A program made the translations under genes and the position numbers. Under the pieces are notes generated by a model. That model worked only from the letters and a program-made list of their open reading frames with translations, was not told the DNA's origin and did no database searches. DNA of 53,278 nt from an uncultured bacterium (GTDB taxonomy: Bacteria > Cyanobacteriota > Vampirovibrionia > Gastranaerophilales > Gastranaerophilaceae): contig CASFPN010000039.1 in NCBI GenBank assembly GCA_949296425.1, forward strand, positions 1 through 53,278. Direction: 5' to 3'. Each line of letters opens with the position of its first letter. Within the stretch, counting starts at the first letter, position 1. This document shows positions 26,685-34,950 of the stretch, piece by piece.

Positions 26685-27986
26685 TTAGGCGACTACAGTA
26701 AACTTAATTGCTCCTGTAATATAGCCTTCTTTTTCGACGTAAATTAAGACTTCGCCTGCTGCAACGCCAGTAACTGTAGTTCCACTTACTGTAGCTTTTG
26801 ATGTATCGCTACTTCTTGTGGTATAACCACTTAAAGCTGAGCCTGTTAATGTGTCTTTAATTGTCAATGTCGCTGTCTTGGTTGCACTAATCTTTAAGGT
26901 AGTTGTAGTTGCAGTTACAGTCATAGCATTTGGAGATGTTACACTAGTTGCTGCTGTGCCATCTTTATTCTTATTTGCGATAACTGTTCCATTAACTGTA
27001 ACTTTGCCATCGGTATAGTTATAACCGCTCTTAACTGTTGCAATATCACTAGATTGAATTGTGATTTCTACTCTAGCCAAACATTCTTCAGCGGTAATCA
27101 TATTGCCGTATGCTGCCATTTTGACGCCCATTGAACCTTCTTGATTGAGAGGATCATGTGTACCACTAGAACCTAATGGTTTTTGGATAAATTGAATATT
27201 ATCAATGCTGTTGCCACAAATTGGGTATCTTCCTTTGCTATCCTTTACATAGAAAATTGCATATCTTTTTGTAGCACCGTTATCTGGATAAAGTGCTAAA
27301 TTATCGTCTTCTTCAATAATTACACCTTCAAATTTAAAGAGTTTTCCGTTTAAGACGCTATCTTCGTTAGCTGGTAAGTCTTGGAATAAATTTGCACCTT
27401 CTTTGTTATATCTAAGTCTTAAACTTGAGACATCTTCAGGTGTCATAATTGCATAAACTTGGGCATTTTCGCTTTGTGCAACTTTTCTTAAAGAGATACG
27501 AATTTTAATAATATCTTCTCTAGTTAAGCCTGTTGTAGCTTGCCATACTTGAGTACCTTTTGTATAAAGTTTTGCAATATCGTTATCAATTGTTCCTTTA
27601 AATTGATTACTTAAGTCATCAACGTTGTCTCTTACAACATCATCAAAACTATAAGTGGCTGCTTCGTCAGTGTATGACTTCCACATACCTAATGGTTCAA
27701 CTGATGTGGTATATTCGCTATAAATAACACCATTTACTGGGTCTGGTACAACGCCTTCTTTTAAAACAAGTTTTTCAATGTCTGGTGGAAGTCTATATGT
27801 AACTGTTCTAAAAGTCATTGTTTTGTATGGAGCAGGAACATTAATTCTTGATACTTTAGAAGCCCAAGAACCGACTTTTGGTTTAATTCTTGCGAATAAC
27901 TCTTTTTCAATTAAAGTTTTATTCTCTACACTTAAAAAATCTTTTAATTTGATTGCACTATCATAACTTTGAATATTTGCTGGCAT
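26685..27986 (-). CDS. Major capsid protein with C-terminal Ig-like domain
   Basis: 433 residues. Residues 1-310 have the pattern of N4 gp56/P22-type HK97-fold capsid proteins: an early FLSVENKTLIEKELFARIKP helix, a beta-rich E-loop-like region, and HDPLNQEGSMGVKMAAYGNMI near 288. Residues about 350-433 form an Ig-like (BIG2-type) domain: LTIKDTLTGSALSGYTTRSS, then KATVSGTTVTGVAAGEVLIYV. Such domains decorate the outside of the capsid. It lies after the scaffold gene and has an AGGAG site. Confidence 0.85.
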   Translation of the reverse strand: MPANIQSYDSAIKLKDFLSVENKTLIEKELFARIKPKVGSWASKVSRINVPAPYKTMTFRTVTYRLPPDIEKLVLKEGVVPDPVNGVIYSEYTTSVEPLGMWKSYTDEAATYSFDDVVRDNVDDLSNQFKGTIDNDIAKLYTKGTQVWQATTGLTREDIIKIRISLRKVAQSENAQVYAIMTPEDVSSLRLRYNKEGANLFQDLPANEDSVLNGKLFKFEGVIIEEDDNLALYPDNGATKRYAIFYVKDSKGRYPICGNSIDNIQFIQKPLGSSGTHDPLNQEGSMGVKMAAYGNMITAEECLARVEITIQSSDIATVKSGYNYTDGKVTVNGTVIANKNKDGTAATSVTSPNAMTVTATTTTLKISATKTATLTIKDTLTGSALSGYTTRSSDTSKATVSGTTVTGVAAGEVLIYVEKEGYITGAIKFTVVA

Positions 27987-28009
27987 AAATTCTCCTTTCG
28001 AGGGAATTT

Positions 28010-28705
28010 TTACTTACCGCCAAACTTTGTCTTTCCAAATAAATCATGTACTTCTTTATCGTTAAGGTTAGAATAATCAGGTTTCTTTTCTGGATAATCT
28101 CCAGATGGAGTTGGTGCTGAACCACTCATTTTTCTGCCTTCTTCATAAGATTTATCGGTCTTATCCCAACCTTTTAATCTGACAAAAGTTTTGGCTGCTT
28201 TGCCTAAGTCACCACCACTAGTAATCATCGAACCATATAAATCACTAAAATCAGAATCTTTAAGAATTTTTTCTCTTAATGCTGAATCAGGAATCGCTTC
28301 TTTAAGTTCGTTGAGTTGACGTGTTTTAATTTCTTTAGATTTTGCTTCCTCTTCTTCTTTAGCGTTTTGCCTATTAATATAGCTTTCGTAACCGCCAATA
28401 ATAGCGGCATTTTCATCGCCATTTTTACTAGCATTAAGCATTTCCTCATAAAGTTCTAAATCACGTTCACTCTTGATTTCTTTTTTTGTAAATGGGTTGA
28501 CTTTAATGGCGTCCATTTTCCCTCTTACATAAGCTTCATGTAAAATTCTTTTGTTTTTCCATTCACGATTTTCTTTTGAAGTTTGTTTTTTTGTAACCTC
28601 ATTTTTATTACTTGAACCTTCTTCGTCTTTATCTTTAGACTCTGGTTCAGTGTTATCGGTTTGCTCATCTTCAAAATTTAATTCATCAATGTTTTTTTCT
28701 TCCAT
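28010..28705 (-). CDS. Scaffold protein
   Basis: 231 residues, highly charged. Residues 1-60 are acidic (DELNFEDEQTDNTEPESKDKD). A long helical coiled-coil middle follows (RQNAKEEEEAKSKEIKTRQL), and the C-terminus is Lys/Gly-rich. Size, charge and position between portal and capsid are typical of assembly scaffolds. Expression may be controlled by the folded leader just upstream. Confidence 0.75.
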   Translation of the reverse strand: MEEKNIDELNFEDEQTDNTEPESKDKDEEGSSNKNEVTKKQTSKENREWKNKRILHEAYVRGKMDAIKVNPFTKKEIKSERDLELYEEMLNASKNGDENAAIIGGYESYINRQNAKEEEEAKSKEIKTRQLNELKEAIPDSALREKILKDSDFSDLYGSMITSGGDLGKAAKTFVRLKGWDKTDKSYEEGRKMSGSAPTPSGDYPEKKPDYSNLNDKEVHDLFGKTKFGGK

Positions 28706-28713
28706 TTTTAAAC

Positions 28714-28733
28714 TCCTTTCGTAAGGAATTACG
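28714..28733 (-). promoter_or_regulatory. Mutually exclusive hairpins at the scaffold ribosome binding site
   Basis: On the minus strand CGTAA-TTCC-TTACG (28720-28733) leaves the AAAGGAG site free. The alternative TCCTT-ACGA-AAGGA (28714-28727) uses the site as its 3' arm and hides it. The two hairpins share bases and cannot form together. They lie in a 129-base gap that is unusually long for this tightly packed region and that also contains three TAGCGT repeats and a GTC-GAAA-GAC tetraloop stem. Confidence 0.45.
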
Positions 28734-28834
28734 CTATCAGTGCGATAATAGTTATTAGTCTTTCGACACGCTAACTAATGCGAAATTCGTTGTAATGATT
28801 AGGTTTCCCACGCTATCTACTTGCGTATTTATCT

Positions 28835-30982
28835 TTAGCCGTTAATTGCGGCATTAAGACCTTCACTCATAATTTGACTAGTCTCTTCGCTTGTTGATGA
28901 TTTCGAAGTATTACTAGCCGTTTGTTTACTTGCCTCTTGCTGCTTGATAATTTCATCAATAGCGTTTTGTTTATATTGATTAATTTTATCTGCAGCACTT
29001 AATCGATTCTTAAACTCGCTCTTCAAGTCTTTAATGTATTGAGCATACATTTCAATTTGTGCGGTAAGATTTTGGATTCTTGCTTGTTGCTGTTGCACCG
29101 CGGTTTGAAGTTGTTTATTAGTTTCAACAAGTCTTGCGTTTTCACTTCTTTCTTGGTTATCAAGAATTTCTTTAAACTTGCTTTTTGTCGTCTCATCAAT
29201 CATTGGGTTTAGTTCGATATAAGCTCGTTTATCTGTGACACTTAAATTTGCAATTGTTCCATCTTTAAATAACTGGTTAATTTGGTCTGCTTGAACAACT
29301 TCAGAATACTTAATTCCTCTGCCTGCTTTAGGAACAATATAGAAAACAGTTTTCTTAATATCTGAAGAAGAAAATTCTTCTTCTGTGTTTCTTTCAGGCG
29401 TTGGATAAGCGTCAAAACTTGGAGGAATTTGACCACTAGGATTAGCCTTATACCTTTCTAAATCAAAAGCTCTTTTTTCATTAACAAGCGATACAGCCTT
29501 TTCATATTCAGTGTCTGAGTATTCGTAAAGAAACTTGATCTTGTCTTCGTAATAAAGCAGATAAAATTGAAGTCTTATTGTTGCTTCTGAAACTGCGAAA
29601 TCGTTCCAAAGTTTAGATTGAATCATTTCAAAAACTGTATTACCTTGCTCTTGAAGTAAGGAAATGGCATATCCTGAAAGTTGGCTAGCATTTTCTCCAG
29701 TTATTGTTTCGTTAGCACCATTTAAAGTTCTTAAAATGTTGAGCATTTGATTTACGTATTCAACGATATTAAGCATATTTCCACTATTTGCTTCTACTCT
29801 TTGCACACCAAAAGAAGCATTTTTTGAATAATCTATAAGCAGTTGCCCGCCATCATTATTGATTTGCTGTCCTCTTAAAGCGCCGTATTTAGCAACCCAT
29901 TTACCCCAAGCATTTTCTTGAATGCTCTTACCAGCCATAGTTAAACAGAAATTAATAACTTGTTGTCCAGCAATAACGTCTTGGATGTCGCTGATTCCAT
30001 AAAAATGGTTGAAACGTCTTGTTGGAGCAAAATCAACAAATGGATATGATTTAAACTTGGTTAATTCGTCAATATACTCGCTTTCACTCATTGTTTTTTT
30101 ATCGCTTTCAATGAGCATTGCTTCACTATCGATTTTATAATCGATTATTTTATTAGGGTTGTTTGCGTCTTTTTCGTTTTCTTCTAAAGATTTTTTAAGT
30201 TTTTTATTGATTTTCTTTGCATTAGTATGTGGGTTTAAAGAAATTGGATCAAATAAGTCGTATTCTCTTGTCGAAGATTGATAATAAACTTCCCCATTAA
30301 CCCTAAAATAACGTGTATATACAGTACAGAGACCATGAGAAACGTAAGATTGATCAGGATATTTATTATCGGTGTAATCATCTGGCATTATTCGGCTCTT
30401 TCTAGTCTCAAAATCTTCTTCTGATTCACCTTCCATTTTGATACAGCGTTCTCTTACAGCCTCAACTTCTTCTTGTTGCCAATACATAACCCATTTTTGG
30501 CGTTGTAATGATGGTAAAAATGGATTTGCGACTGCAAAACGACGTAAATCAATGTGCTCTCTACTTAATTTGCCTTTATAAACAGCATTTAATGTGACTG
30601 ATTCGCCATCAAAATGATAAAAAACAACCTCAGTACCATAAATAAGCATATTAATGATAGAGTCTTGAAGTTCAGTATCGTATTTAAGGTCTAATAAAAT
30701 AAATTTATCGAACTTTTCTAACTTTGTAGTTGCTTGTTTATTGGCTGATTGAAAAGCAAGGGTATAAGGCGTACCTCTTAACTTACTGGCTTTTGTGTTT
30801 ATAAGGTATTTACAAAGATTAGCAGTAAATTTAGGTATTCCAGTTAAATACCCATCAGGAAACTGCTTGCCTTCGTAAAAATCTTGCATTTGATCCCAAT
30901 ATCTAACTAAATTAGCGTTATCTTTGTAGGATTTATCTGCCAGATAATACTTGTAATTTATTGTTTGCTTACTTTCTACCAT
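28835..30982 (-). CDS. Portal protein
   Basis: 715 residues. The N-terminus (YKYYLADKSYKDNANLVRYW), the crown/stem order and the middle KYLINTKASKLRG match SPP1/P22-like portal proteins that form the dodecameric DNA gate. The C-terminal 110 residues are Gln-rich coiled coil (TAVQQQQARIQNLTAQIEMY), longer than the usual barrel and possibly reaching into the capsid. It overlaps the preceding small coiled-coil gene. It precedes the scaffold and capsid genes. Confidence 0.85.
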   Translation of the reverse strand: MVESKQTINYKYYLADKSYKDNANLVRYWDQMQDFYEGKQFPDGYLTGIPKFTANLCKYLINTKASKLRGTPYTLAFQSANKQATTKLEKFDKFILLDLKYDTELQDSIINMLIYGTEVVFYHFDGESVTLNAVYKGKLSREHIDLRRFAVANPFLPSLQRQKWVMYWQQEEVEAVRERCIKMEGESEEDFETRKSRIMPDDYTDNKYPDQSYVSHGLCTVYTRYFRVNGEVYYQSSTREYDLFDPISLNPHTNAKKINKKLKKSLEENEKDANNPNKIIDYKIDSEAMLIESDKKTMSESEYIDELTKFKSYPFVDFAPTRRFNHFYGISDIQDVIAGQQVINFCLTMAGKSIQENAWGKWVAKYGALRGQQINNDGGQLLIDYSKNASFGVQRVEANSGNMLNIVEYVNQMLNILRTLNGANETITGENASQLSGYAISLLQEQGNTVFEMIQSKLWNDFAVSEATIRLQFYLLYYEDKIKFLYEYSDTEYEKAVSLVNEKRAFDLERYKANPSGQIPPSFDAYPTPERNTEEEFSSSDIKKTVFYIVPKAGRGIKYSEVVQADQINQLFKDGTIANLSVTDKRAYIELNPMIDETTKSKFKEILDNQERSENARLVETNKQLQTAVQQQQARIQNLTAQIEMYAQYIKDLKSEFKNRLSAADKINQYKQNAIDEIIKQQEASKQTASNTSKSSTSEETSQIMSEGLNAAING

Positions 30983-31283
30983 CTAAATTAACTTCCTCGA
31001 AACCTTGTAAAGTTGGTGTTTTTGAATAAGAAATTTGTATTTTAAATTCTTTTGCTAAATCTTGCATTCCATCATAAATCTCTTCTATGGCATGATTAGT
31101 TTCAGCGATAAGTTTATTCATTTTTTCTTTTAGTTCGGCGTTTTCTTTTTTAAGACTTTCGTTATCTTCTCTAAGAGTCTTTAAATCTTTCTTCAAAGAA
31201 ACGAAAAAATCTCGGTTTAAACCAAAGAAATAATTAAACCCTTCTAAACTAGCCAAAAATAATTTAAAACCACGTGATTTCAT
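30969..31283 (-). CDS. Small coiled-coil protein between terminase and portal
   Basis: 104 residues. A basic, aromatic start (FKLFLASLEGFNYFFGLNRD) leads into a heptad coiled coil (LREDNESLKKENAELKEKMN). It overlaps both neighbours by a few bases. It could aid terminase-portal docking. No family was recognised. Confidence 0.5.
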   Translation of the reverse strand: MKSRGFKLFLASLEGFNYFFGLNRDFFVSLKKDLKTLREDNESLKKENAELKEKMNKLIAETNHAIEEIYDGMQDLAKEFKIQISYSKTPTLQGFEEVNLDGRK

Positions 31284-33085
31284 AAATAATAATTGTCAAA
31301 AAGTCCTCTTTCTTGTTTAGTATCGTCTTCTTCGAAGATGTGTTTATAACGCCAATCTTTTTTCAAAACATTATTACTTTTGTATTTAACAAGAGTAGTT
31401 TGTTGGTTCATTCCAGCATAAGCTAAGACAGCACTCATAACACGGTCGTCATGATTTTTCCCAGCACCTTTAATTTTTACTGTTCCATTACCACTACCAC
31501 CTTTGCCATAGTCATAAACAAATGTCCCCATTTCGATTAAAAGCGAATAATCAACAATGTTTGAATAAGGTTCATCATCGTCTTCGCAAATTTCTCTAAA
31601 ATTATCTACCATGCTTGATTTATTTCTTTGAGTTGTTTTGATTCCATAAGAACCAATAATCCCTTCGCTTTCGCTTGTTTCATCAACCTCTCTTTGATAG
31701 ATATTTTCATAATCGAATTTTTTAAGAATACGAATTAATGTTGTGCCATAGTTTACTTCTGGAGTAATTAGAGCGTCGTTATAGTAATAAGCTAGTGCTA
31801 TAACATCATTAGAGAAATCTTCAGCAGCAATAGTATTAGCTACCATAGAAGCAACTTGTTTTTTCGTATCGTTTCTAAAAATAAATACTGCCGAATTGTC
31901 ATTTCCTAAGCCAACTGCCATATCAACTCCCATTACATATGGAACTCCCTCTTGTGGCTTTTCAAATATTTTCACATACCCTATATCGCTTTTAATAAAC
32001 TCGACATCTTTCATTACAAGTCTGTCTATGTCGTTATTAATTGGATCAATTTTATATTTCATAAAACCAATCTCATAAGCGATATTTCTAACGGCGTTCT
32101 TCCTTTTATCAAGTTTTTGATTGTCGAATACTCCTGATCCAGTTGAAATAAAAGCGTCATATGGATCAAATGGATATTCTTGAAGGGTAAGCATAAGATT
32201 TCTTTTATGAGACAAAAACTTCTTTCTCCAAAATGCCATTTGATAAAGGTCAAGATTATGCTTTGCCATCTTTTCCCTTTCAAACTCATTTAACGAGCTT
32301 TCTTCTACTGGAACTGAATCTCTATATTCTGGATTTTTAAACCAAGGTATGAATATAGGAACCCAAACTGATAAGCTGTCGTTTCCAATAGTCTCACAAG
32401 CTTCATCCCAATAATCTTTAAAAGCATTTTGCCCATTCGCCGTTGACTCCAAGAAAATAAAAGTCACAGGGTTAATTTCAGTTGGTGGAACTGCTTCTAA
32501 AACAGCGGCAAGAACATCTTCTTGATTTTCCCAAAACGCAAACTCCGAACCTTCAAAGAATGTAATTGTCGTACCTCTAGCGGCGTCCATAGTTGATGGA
32601 GCAACACGCATTGAACAAGGAGGATCTAATGTAACAATTTGATTCCCAGTTTTAGAATCAAGTTTCCTTGTTAGGTCATACTCTTTTGTTTTTAAATTTT
32701 CATAAGAGTATTTTAGTTTCGCGAAAATCTTGTTGGCGTTTTCGTTAGTGTTAGCCATAATGATTCCGCTTTGGTTTTTCCTAAAAAGAACAAATATAAT
32801 TCCTAAAGCCTCAATAATGGTCGTAATACCGTGTTGTCTGGCTTTTAAAATTATAAAGTTACATGGCTTCATTTCATGGAGCCTTTTACAAACCGCCTCA
32901 TAGAAAATCTCTTGAGGGCGATTAAGTTTTAAAAGCACCTTGTCGCCATTCTTATCGATGATGTAAATAAAGTGTTCAATTAGATAGCGCACCGAAATCC
33001 ACTTGTCATTTAAAAGGATTCCAATGTCCTTAAAATCGTCGCTAACTCTAACATCACCTTTTTTGGAAACAACTCGATAAGTCAT
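31280..33085 (-). CDS. terL: Terminase large subunit
   Basis: 601 residues. A deviant Walker A (LKARQHGIT) lies at about 79-87, a Walker B-like segment ITFFEGSEFAFW at about 174-185, and a coupling motif FLESTANG. A nuclease domain follows with GVDMAVG near 386, PEVNYG and HDDRVMS near 544, supplying the acidic metal-binding residues. It packages DNA into the prohead through the portal and cuts it. The ATG follows the TGA of the upstream gene as TGATG; a GTG one codon earlier is also possible. Confidence 0.93.
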   Translation of the reverse strand: MTYRVVSKKGDVRVSDDFKDIGILLNDKWISVRYLIEHFIYIIDKNGDKVLLKLNRPQEIFYEAVCKRLHEMKPCNFIILKARQHGITTIIEALGIIFVLFRKNQSGIIMANTNENANKIFAKLKYSYENLKTKEYDLTRKLDSKTGNQIVTLDPPCSMRVAPSTMDAARGTTITFFEGSEFAFWENQEDVLAAVLEAVPPTEINPVTFIFLESTANGQNAFKDYWDEACETIGNDSLSVWVPIFIPWFKNPEYRDSVPVEESSLNEFEREKMAKHNLDLYQMAFWRKKFLSHKRNLMLTLQEYPFDPYDAFISTGSGVFDNQKLDKRKNAVRNIAYEIGFMKYKIDPINNDIDRLVMKDVEFIKSDIGYVKIFEKPQEGVPYVMGVDMAVGLGNDNSAVFIFRNDTKKQVASMVANTIAAEDFSNDVIALAYYYNDALITPEVNYGTTLIRILKKFDYENIYQREVDETSESEGIIGSYGIKTTQRNKSSMVDNFREICEDDDEPYSNIVDYSLLIEMGTFVYDYGKGGSGNGTVKIKGAGKNHDDRVMSAVLAYAGMNQQTTLVKYKSNNVLKKDWRYKHIFEEDDTKQERGLFDNYYL

Positions 33086-33345
33086 CACTTCTGCTCGCCA
33101 TCTTGGAGCAATTTATCAAGAGGCGTGTAATTGTTAATAACTGTCTTGTTCTCTGTAAGGTCACCAGTTATTTTGGCAATAAGTGTAACATCATTCACGC
33201 TAGCATTCTTTTTCGCTCTATTAACCACAGCAAAAGCGATAAGATCCGCATTTGAAGCGTCTTTTAAAAAGTCAGCGTCGGCTGTAGAAAATTTTGAATT
33301 TTTTTCGAGCATTTGTTTGAAAGCTTCTTTTAATGTCTTTGCCAT
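33085..33345 (-). CDS. terS: Putative terminase small subunit
   Basis: 86 residues. It is mainly helical, with a basic N-terminus (MAKTLKEAFKQML) and an acidic C-terminus. It overlaps the large terminase by one base, the usual place for the small subunit, but it is short and no HTH is clear. No ribosome binding site is visible before its ATG. It could instead be another head-region protein. Confidence 0.45.
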   Translation of the reverse strand: MAKTLKEAFKQMLEKNSKFSTADADFLKDASNADLIAFAVVNRAKKNASVNDVTLIAKITGDLTENKTVINNYTPLDKLLQDGEQK

Positions 33346-33363
33346 AATGATATAAAATCACAT

Positions 33364-33388
33364 AAAAAAAGCCCTGTTAATAGAGCCT
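33364..33388 (-). terminator. Terminator-like hairpin in the late leader
   Basis: On the minus strand GGCTCT pairs with AGGGCT (two G-U pairs) and is followed by TTTTTTT. It lies about 20 bases before the first late gene, so any late transcript from upstream would meet it first, as in antitermination control. Confidence 0.5.
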
Positions 33389-33394
33389 AATTTG

Positions 33395-33431
33395 TTACTT
33401 ATATAATAATTATTAATAATAATATAAGTAA
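33395..33431. promoter_or_regulatory. 37-bp AT-rich palindrome upstream of the late genes
   Basis: Perfect 10-bp arms TTACTTATAT and ATATAAGTAA flank a 17-base AT core. It is placed just upstream of the leader hairpin. A regulator-binding site is plausible. Confidence 0.5.
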
Positions 33432-33488
33432 ATTTTCTGGAGAAAAATGTGAGGGTGTAAAAAGTGGGGAAATTTTGAGGGGGACATC

Positions 33489-33515
33489 ATTATACGCAAA
33501 CACGGGGGTAGGCAA
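33489..33515 (-). promoter_or_regulatory. Possible late promoter
   Basis: On the minus strand a perfect TATAAT (33489-33494) is preceded by TTGCCT (33510-33515) with a 15-base spacer, shorter than ideal. If used, transcripts would read the palindrome and leader hairpin before the terminase genes. Confidence 0.35.
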
Positions 33516-34045
33516 AAAATGGTATGGGGGGGGTACCTAAAAATTGGCTAAAATCTTTATTTTTTTTGCTCCCCAACGTCGGAAAAATACGCATTTTATC
33601 ATATTTGGTGCAATTCCTAGAAACTGCACTTTAAGACAAGATTAAAAGTTATACAACAAATGGCTATTTTTAGGCTGTTTGTTGTATATAAAATATAGTC
33701 TTTTTTCAACCTAATATAATTTAACAAAAAAGAAACATAATAGTATTAATAATATTTACGATAATTATCTTATAAATTGTACTAGAAATTATCTTAAATA
33801 GCGCCTAATTTTAGATACTTAAATACACTAAGAAAAATCTATTAAAATTTATGCGAGTTTTTTAAATTGATGCGAGAAAAGAGAAAAAACTTAAATAATA
33901 CGATAATTAGGCGACTTTTTGGGCTTTGGTTAGATTTTTCATTTTTGCTCTTCTTTACATGTTGCGTTGGTTATGGCTGGCAACCTTAACTGCCTAGCCC
34001 TAATTCGTAGGGCTTTAAAAAAGTTTCACAAAAGGATTTAAAAGT

Positions 34046-34624
34046 ATGAAACAAAAAACCATTAACACCATGAGCGCTGAACAATTAACAGCCATCGCTC
34101 AAGCCGTCGCGCTTGCTTTAGCAAGTCAGCAACAACAAGCCGAAACCACAACCAAAACAAGAGCCAAAAAGACAGCCGAAAAACCACTAGAAGACAAAAC
34201 AATTTTAGAGGTTTTAGAAGAGAAAAAAGGCGTTGAAAATTTCCCTTTAATCACACCTCAAAAAACAAGCACCACCGAAAAAGTACTAGCGATAATTCAA
34301 CATCGTAAAGAGTTAACCGGTAAAGAAAAATTAGACGAAAGCAACGACAAAATTTTTGATTTAATCTTTAGCGATTTATTAAAAGCCTATCACAATTACA
34401 AGAGTTTTAAGGCGCAAGACGACAGCGAAAACTCTAAATATTGGTTAAATCAAATTTCGCTTTATATCTTAACATTTAAAACATTTGTAAAAGACGAAAC
34501 CGCGCAAGCATTACAAAAGAAATATAAGTTATATTTTAGCCACTATATCACTAGTGAAAACTTTAAAGATTTAATCACTTATAGAAGCGCTTTAATAAAA
34601 TTATCTAGCGAGGTTAAACAATAA
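34046..34624 (+). CDS. Unknown first gene of the + strand island
   Basis: 192 residues. The N-terminus is Ala/Gln-rich (AIAQAVALALASQQQQAE), followed by a Lys/Thr linker and a helical C-terminal domain (about 90-190). Synonymous codons such as GCC and ACC are used more than in most of the phage, as in the ArdC gene. It has an AAAGGA site. No family was recognised. Confidence 0.5.
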   Translation: MKQKTINTMSAEQLTAIAQAVALALASQQQQAETTTKTRAKKTAEKPLEDKTILEVLEEKKGVENFPLITPQKTSTTEKVLAIIQHRKELTGKEKLDESNDKIFDLIFSDLLKAYHNYKSFKAQDDSENSKYWLNQISLYILTFKTFVKDETAQALQKKYKLYFSHYITSENFKDLITYRSALIKLSSEVKQ

Positions 34625-34752
34625 TGAAACACATTATAAAAATTACATTTAAAGCACTTTTAAAAGGTGGATTTACAAGGGCTCAGGCGGTCAATTATTT
34701 ACTTAAATATTATGCTCTAGCCGACATTCTAGACGCAATAAAAAGCAAGTAA
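34624..34752 (+). CDS. 42-residue basic peptide
   Basis: Starts with TAATG overlapping the preceding stop. The product is basic and helical (MKHIIKITFKALLKGGF, then a second helix YLLKYYALADILDAIKSK). It lies before the terminator-like hairpin at 34756. Translation is inferred from coupling only. The function is unknown. Confidence 0.45.
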   Translation: MKHIIKITFKALLKGGFTRAQAVNYLLKYYALADILDAIKSK

Positions 34753-34755
34753 AAG

Positions 34756-34780
34756 AAAGGGCTATAAAAAAGCCCTTTTT
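34756..34780 (+). terminator. Terminator-like hairpin 1 between the first genes and ardC
   Basis: GGGCT pairs with AGCCC around a 7-base loop (extended by A-T pairs) followed by TTTTT. Confidence 0.6.
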
Positions 34781-34808
34781 AAATGCTCATTTTATAGTTT
34801 AATCGTAT

Positions 34809-34840
34809 AAGGCTTTAACCTAGAAAATTAAAGCCTTTTT
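34809..34840 (+). terminator. Terminator-like hairpin 2 upstream of ardC
   Basis: A perfect 10-bp stem AAGGCTTTAA/TTAAAGCCTT with a 9-base loop is followed by TTT. A third small stem (GCGTT/AACGC, 34846-34858) follows. The series suggests attenuation or a small RNA in front of ardC. Confidence 0.6.
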
Positions 34841-34950
34841 AAATAGCGTTTTTAACGCGTTTACAAGCGCTTTTTTGTTTGGATGGTGTAGTTTCGACGC
34901 GAGAACGCAATTAAAACGCATTTTATTTTTTTGAAAGGTGTTAAAAATTT

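Larger units (their letters stand above)
33346..34045. other. 700-bp regulatory gap between late region and + strand island
   Basis: I find no credible gene here. The left part carries a minus-strand terminator-like hairpin, a long AT palindrome, G-tracts and a possible late promoter. The middle has a perfect inverted repeat ATACAACAAA/TTTGTTGTAT (33651-33687), a GTGCA/TGCAC repeat (33608-33629) and one TGCTCCCCAA copy (33567-33576). The right part has a hairpin leader before the first + gene (AGCCCTA/TAGGGCT near 33995-34015). A pac or cos site could be here, next to the terminase genes. Confidence 0.6.

Noticed and set aside
28735-28834. Self-cleaving ribozyme (hammerhead) in the scaffold leader
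   Set aside because: A CTGATAG stretch followed by a stem and AAA resembles the core, but the required CUGANGA bases are not met.
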